Source: Streptomyces sp. NBC_00306
GTDB lineage: Bacteria > Actinomycetota > Actinomycetes > Streptomycetales > Streptomycetaceae
NCBI RefSeq assembly: GCF_036169555.1
Contig: NZ_CP108032.1
Coordinates: 5,084,001 to 5,148,000, forward strand
Direction of reading: 5' to 3'
Length of the DNA: 64,000 nt
In this document: piece by piece, positions 61,424-64,000 of the stretch
Numbering within the stretch: the first letter of the stretch is position 1
Layout of the letters: every line of letters begins with the position of its first letter
Translations under genes and position numbers: made by a program
Notes under the pieces: generated by a model
Told to the model about the DNA's origin: nothing
Seen by the model: only the letters and a program-made list of their open reading frames with translations
Database searches by the model: none

Positions 61424-62809
61424 ATGAGCGTCATGTGGGCCGCCGAGCCCGCCGTCCTGCCCGCCGGGCCCCCGGCGGGACCCACGCCGACGGCCGACCG
61501 TGTCCGCCGCGCCGCCGCCCACTGGTGGCCGCTGCTGCCGCTGATCATGACCGTCCTGCTGCTCGCCGCCCCGCTGGCCCCGCAGAGCCAGGCGGGCTCC
61601 GGCGCCCTCGCACCCGCCGACCTGGCCTCCGGTGTGCTGGTGCTGTTCGCGCTGGTGCGCGTGGCCTGGATGCGGGCCCGACCGCTGACCCCGGTGGCCG
61701 CGATCGTTCTCGGCATCCCCGCAGTGGGGTTCGCCGTGGCCACCGTCACCGCCGCCGACCCGCAGGCCGGCCTGCCGGGCCTCGTCCGCTACCTCCAGGT
61801 ATTCGTGCTGGTGCCCGCCGCCGTCGTGCTGCTGCTGCGCGACGCCCGCGACTTCCGCGTCGTCATCGGCTGCCTCACCGCGCTCGCCCTCGTGCAGGGC
61901 GCGATCGGCATCCACCAGTACGCCACCGGGACCGGCGCCTCGTACATGGGCGAGGACATCCGGGCCGTCGGCACCTTCGGACCGACCGACGTCATGGGTA
62001 TGGCCACGGTCGTCGCGTACGGACTGCTGGCCGCCGCCGCCCTCGCGCTGCGCCCGCCCGCCGGGACGCCCCGCAAGGTCCGTCTTCTCGCCCCGGCCGC
62101 GGCCGGGGTGCTGATCGTGCCGCTGGCGCTGTCGTTCAGCCGGGGCTCCTGGATCGCGACCGCCGTCGCCGCCCTCGCCATGATCCTGCTGACGGGGCTG
62201 CGCCAGGCCGTACGGGCACTCGCCGTGCTCACCGCTCTCGGCGTCGTGCTGGTGGGTGGTTTCGGCGTCGGATCCGAGATGATCTCGCAGCGGCTCAGCA
62301 GCATCACCCAGGTGACCGCGGCACCCGACCGCTCCGTCACCGACCGGTACACCATGTGGGAGGCCGCGACGAGCATGTGGCGGGAGCAGCCCGCCGCGGG
62401 GGTCGGGCTCAAGGGCTTCCCCGCCCACCGTGACGGTCACGCCTCCATCGGCCTCTCCTCGGGCAGCGACACCGCGGGCGCCGGTCACGCCTTCCAGAAG
62501 CAGCCCCTGCTGTCGCCGCACAACATGTATCTGCTGGTCCTCAGCGAACAGGGCCTCATCGGCCTCACCGCCTTCGCCGGCAGCTGGGCGGCGGTCCTCG
62601 TCGGCGGAGTGCGCCGGCTGGTCCACGCCCGCCGGGTGCGCACCGCGGCGGCGGACTGCGGGCTGGCCGCCGTCGGACTGATGCTCTGGCAGACCGTCGA
62701 CTTCCTGTACGCGGACATCGGAGGCCCCTCGACCGTCCTCACCGGCGTCGTGTTCGGCCTCGCCGCCTGGTGGGCGCTGGCCGCCCGCGACGAGAAGACC
62801 GCCGCGTGA
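61424..62809 (+). CDS. O-antigen ligase-like polymerase
   Basis: A 461-residue protein with about eleven membrane helices and the large outer loop of the Wzy and WaaL type (WEAATSMWREQPAAGVGLKG, then AFQKQPLLSPHNMYLLVLSE). The AGVGLKGF and SPHNMYL motifs are typical of O-antigen ligase family proteins. It should join exopolysaccharide repeat units outside the membrane. The ATG at 61424 is two bases after the preceding stop, and its own stop overlaps the next start. Confidence 0.88.
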   Translation: MSVMWAAEPAVLPAGPPAGPTPTADRVRRAAAHWWPLLPLIMTVLLLAAPLAPQSQAGSGALAPADLASGVLVLFALVRVAWMRARPLTPVAAIVLGIPAVGFAVATVTAADPQAGLPGLVRYLQVFVLVPAAVVLLLRDARDFRVVIGCLTALALVQGAIGIHQYATGTGASYMGEDIRAVGTFGPTDVMGMATVVAYGLLAAAALALRPPAGTPRKVRLLAPAAAGVLIVPLALSFSRGSWIATAVAALAMILLTGLRQAVRALAVLTALGVVLVGGFGVGSEMISQRLSSITQVTAAPDRSVTDRYTMWEAATSMWREQPAAGVGLKGFPAHRDGHASIGLSSGSDTAGAGHAFQKQPLLSPHNMYLLVLSEQGLIGLTAFAGSWAAVLVGGVRRLVHARRVRTAAADCGLAAVGLMLWQTVDFLYADIGGPSTVLTGVVFGLAAWWALAARDEKTAA

Positions 62810-64000
62810 ACGACACCAGCACCGGACCGGCCGTACGGCCCGCGCCGACCGGTACCGAGCCGCCGCGGCTCGGCACCTTTCTCGCCAGGGCCGCCGCCGT
62901 CACCGCCGGTCTGACCGCGGCCGGGGCGCTCCTCGGTCTCGTACGCGACCAGGCCATCGCCCAGATCTTCGGCGCGAGCACCGACAGCGACGCGTTCCTG
63001 ATCGCCTGGACCGTGCCGGAGATGGCGTCCACGCTCCTCATCGAGGACGCCATGGCGCTGCTGATGGTGCCCGCCTTCAGCCACGCCCTGGCCCGGCGCG
63101 CCGCCGACCGCGCGCGCGACCCGGTGCGTGAACTGGTCTCGGCCACCCTGCCCCGGCTGTTCGCGCTGCTCGCGTGCGCGGCCGCCCTGCTGATCGTGTG
63201 CGCGCCGCTCGTCGTGGGAGTGCTCGCCCCCGGCTTCGACAAGCCCCAACTGGCCGTCGACTGCACCCGGCTGACCGCGCTGACCGTCCTCACCTTCGGG
63301 ATCGCCGGGTACTTCAGTGCGGCGCTGAGGGCACACGGCACCTTCGTGCCGCCCGCCGGTGTCTATCTCGCCTACAACGTCGGCATCATCGCCACCACAC
63401 TGGCGCTGCACTCCCTGTGGGGCGTACGCGCCGCGGCGGCCGGGGTCGCGGTCGGCGGGCTGCTCATGGTGCTCGTGCAACTCCCGTCGTTCGTCCGGCG
63501 GGTGACCCGGACCCGGACCCGGACCCGGCCGCGGCGCGCCAGGCGCATCCCCCGGCAGCGCAGCGCCCCGCCGCTCATCGGGTTCGCCGTCCTCGCGCCG
63601 GTCGTCCTCTTCGCCGTCAGCCGGCAGTCGCAGGTCCTCGTCGAGCGGTTCCTCGCCTCGTCCCTGCCCGGCGGCGCGATCTCCCATCTCAACTACGCGC
63701 AGAAAGTCGCCCAGTTGCCGATGGTGCTGTCGCTGATGATCTGCACGGTCACCTTCCCGGTGGTCGCGAAGGCGATGGCGGACGGCGACCGGGAGCGGGC
63801 CCGCCGCCGGGTGGAGCACGATCTGGCGCTCGCCGGCATGGTCGTGCTGCTCGGCACCGCGCTCGTCCTCGGCTATGCGCCCCAGCTCATCGAAGTCCTG
63901 TTCCAGCGCGGTGCGTTCGACGCGCAGGACACCGAGACCACGGCCACCGTCATGCGCGTCTACGCCACCGGGCTCCTCGGCCACTGCCTGGTCGGCGCGC
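62806..64000 (+). CDS. MurJ/MviN-like lipid flippase, 3' end cut off
   Basis: The frame is open from a GTG at 62806 to the window end, about 398 residues. It begins with a short polar head, then the MviN-type pattern GALLGLVRDQAIAQIFGAST and DSDAFLIAWTVPEMASTLLI, followed by at least ten membrane helices and a central LFAVSRQSQVLVERFLASSL. It is placed in an exopolysaccharide operon, so it more likely exports lipid-linked repeat units than lipid II. The long minus-strand frame opposite is its shadow. The GTG overlaps the upstream stop. Confidence 0.88.
   Translation, partial: MNDTSTGPAVRPAPTGTEPPRLGTFLARAAAVTAGLTAAGALLGLVRDQAIAQIFGASTDSDAFLIAWTVPEMASTLLIEDAMALLMVPAFSHALARRAADRARDPVRELVSATLPRLFALLACAAALLIVCAPLVVGVLAPGFDKPQLAVDCTRLTALTVLTFGIAGYFSAALRAHGTFVPPAGVYLAYNVGIIATTLALHSLWGVRAAAAGVAVGGLLMVLVQLPSFVRRVTRTRTRTRPRRARRIPRQRSAPPLIGFAVLAPVVLFAVSRQSQVLVERFLASSLPGGAISHLNYAQKVAQLPMVLSLMICTVTFPVVAKAMADGDRERARRRVEHDLALAGMVVLLGTALVLGYAPQLIEVLFQRGAFDAQDTETTATVMRVYATGLLGHCLVGA

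Noticed and set aside
62485..63984. 499-codon minus-strand frame
   Set aside because: It lies opposite the O-antigen ligase-like and MurJ-like genes, which have clear membrane helices and motifs; the minus frame is hydrophilic and repetitive.

Overview
This window is high-GC actinobacterial DNA and almost certainly comes from a Streptomyces chromosome. The evidence is pervasive third-position G/C, frequent GTG and TTG starts, mycothiol metabolism (Mca), a GTP-type PEP carboxykinase and a rodlin/chaplin locus typical of spore-forming streptomycetes. I saw no tRNA, rRNA, CRISPR array or insertion sequence.

The left flank (1-13141) is core chromosome: a truncated membrane-anchored protein, metB, a DUF1059 protein, a sigma-like regulator with a small membrane partner, a MarR regulator, threonine ammonia-lyase, a DrrA/DrrB-type ABC exporter behind an operator-overlapped promoter, greA, a DUF4307 protein, mca, a small membrane protein and a large NB-ARC/TPR ATPase. 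The order metB-greA-DUF4307-mca-small protein, and further right DUF255-hemolysin III, is an old actinobacterial arrangement also known in Mycobacterium tuberculosis.

The centre (about 14.3-45.0 kb) interrupts that block. A tightly coupled + strand run of 24 genes from a single strong promoter, plus one separately placed resistance gene, forms a biosynthetic gene cluster with no NRPS, PKS or regulator. Diagnostic parts are a HemN-like radical SAM protein overlapping a methyltransferase (the CC-1065-type cyclopropane pair), an AlkD-like DNA glycosylase, a UvrA-like protein, a pentapeptide-repeat protein, a GyrI-like protein of the cyclopropanoid-hydrolase type, an ABC exporter and a NodU/CmcH carbamoyltransferase. 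I infer that it makes a spirocyclopropane DNA-alkylating benzodipyrrole (CC-1065, gilvusmycin or yatakemycin class). Building-block enzymes include a TrpB-like synthase, a TDO-like protein, an HpaB monooxygenase, a PLP decarboxylase, a molybdopterin oxidoreductase with ferredoxin, and a B12-type radical SAM enzyme. Coupling is probably done by PaaK-like ligases, BtrH-like acyltransferases and nitrilase-fold proteins.

The most unusual points are a UvrA protein fused to a C-terminal flavin reductase domain, and a recurring pattern of one apparently intact enzyme accompanied by paralogues that have lost catalytic residues (nitrilase fold 1 of 4 intact, BtrH 2 of 3, PaaK 1 of 2). Three TTA codons in the first two genes suggest bldA control. 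A 47-bp imperfect copy of the DUF255 gene just outside that gene looks like a recombination scar at the right edge.

The right flank (45.1-64 kb) returns to core functions: DUF255 protein, TetR regulator, hemolysin III, PEP carboxykinase, an aminotransferase, a secreted DUF4360 protein, the chaplin-rodlin-rodlin-chaplin locus, a DUF3344-like secreted protein, and the start of an exopolysaccharide operon (GT4 glycosyltransferase, phosphoglycosyltransferase, O-antigen-ligase-like polymerase, MurJ-like flippase cut by the window end).
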